Source: Nocardia testacea NBRC 100365
GTDB taxonomy: Bacteria; Actinomycetota; Actinomycetes; Mycobacteriales; Mycobacteriaceae
Assembly: GCF_000308775.1 (NCBI RefSeq)
Contig: NZ_BAGJ01000113.1
Location: 1 to 42,452, forward strand
Direction: 5' to 3'
DNA length: 42,452 nucleotides
The notes beneath the pieces were generated by a model. That model did no database searches. It was not told the DNA's origin and saw only the letters and a program-made list of their open reading frames with translations. A program made the position numbers and the translations under genes. Positions 42,226 to 42,452 of the stretch are shown here, piece after piece; the stretch's first letter is position 1; each line of letters opens with the position of its first letter.

Positions 42226-42452
42226 TCAGCGCTCCAGGAGCGCAAGGCATTCCACGTGGTGGGTGGCCGGGAAGGCGTCGAAGGCGCGCAACGCCGTCAG
42301 TCCGTAGCCGGCATCGAGGTACAGGCGCAGATCCCGGGCGAACGCCGCCGGATCACAGCCGATGTGCACGATCCGGTCCGGCGCCGCGGCGGCCACGGCG
42401 TGCACCACGGGTTTGCCGGCCCGGCCCGCGGCGGATCGAGTACCACCACCCG
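42226..42452 (-). CDS. 3' end of TrmA/RlmD-type RNA uridine methyltransferase, apparently frameshifted
   Basis: The C-terminal end of a 23S rRNA or tRNA 5-methyluridine methyltransferase, cut by the window edge. IVHIGCDPAAFARDLRLYLDAGYGL and FDAFPATHHVECLALLER match the end of the family. The preceding catalytic-loop motif VVLDPPRAG is also there, but in another frame. From the Asp codon to the Pro of GKPVV are 29 bases where 30 are needed. A single lost base in the GC-run around 42418-42426 would join them. The gene is thus frameshifted or the sequence has an error at this run. The Rv2689c counterpart lies close to dxs in M. tuberculosis. Upstream sequence is not in the window. Confidence 0.75.
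   Translation of the reverse strand, partial: GGGTRSAAGRAGKPVVHAVAAAAPDRIVHIGCDPAAFARDLRLYLDAGYGLTALRAFDAFPATHHVECLALLER

Overview
The window is high-GC actinomycete chromosome, most probably Nocardia or a close mycolic-acid-producing relative. Three things point there: a reducing PKS with a PapA-type acyltransferase next to an MmpL transporter; actinobacterial haem enzymes (HemQ type); and the gene order zapE / ribD-like / secreted lipoprotein hydrolase / aftC / msrB / hemQ / hemY / hemE / DUF3000 / RNase D / dxs / TrmA-like. From memory, that order matches M. tuberculosis Rv2669 to Rv2689c. The species call is inference; no database was searched.

Layout. 1-2.4 kb: a cytoplasmic biotin-sulfoxide/TMAO-reductase-type molybdoenzyme. 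2.4-4.15 kb: a compositionally looser patch with an orphan SAM methyltransferase and a possible 39-codon ORF overlapping its start. 4.15-7.7 kb (minus): a CapA-like metallophosphatase and an MmpL exporter. 7.9-16.4 kb (plus, divergent): a complete KS-AT-DH-ER-KR-ACP synthase, a PapA-like acyltransferase and a coupled gene of unknown function. Together with MmpL this looks like a make, transfer and export unit for a complex envelope lipid. 16.5-17.3 kb: four tRNAs (Val-CAC on minus; Gly-GCC, Cys-GCA and Val-GAC on plus) flanked by two perfect hairpins.

17.3-28.2 kb is an accessory stretch. It holds a baeRF-family protein; a sigma-region-4-like protein with a TnsA-like but apparently inactive nuclease fold; a flavin monooxygenase divergent from a TetR regulator with a clear operator; a tail-anchored coiled-coil protein with a CoiA-like nuclease domain; an FMO-type monooxygenase carrying a ~400-residue low-complexity tail, with a LysR gene just behind it; a GNAT enzyme; and a secreted PtpB-like phosphatase.

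28.3-42.45 kb is conserved core: zapE divergent from a ribD-like reductase, a lipoprotein hydrolase, aftC (arabinan branching), msrB, the haem genes hemE-hemY-hemQ on minus, DUF3000 with an RNase D-like protein, dxs, a SIMPL-domain protein, and the 3' end of a TrmA/RlmD-type methyltransferase that appears frameshifted at the window edge.

Starts were adjusted where a Shine-Dalgarno or family alignment favoured an internal codon. Overlapping high-GC frames on the other strand were treated as shadows. No CRISPR array, insertion sequence, rRNA or replication origin was seen.
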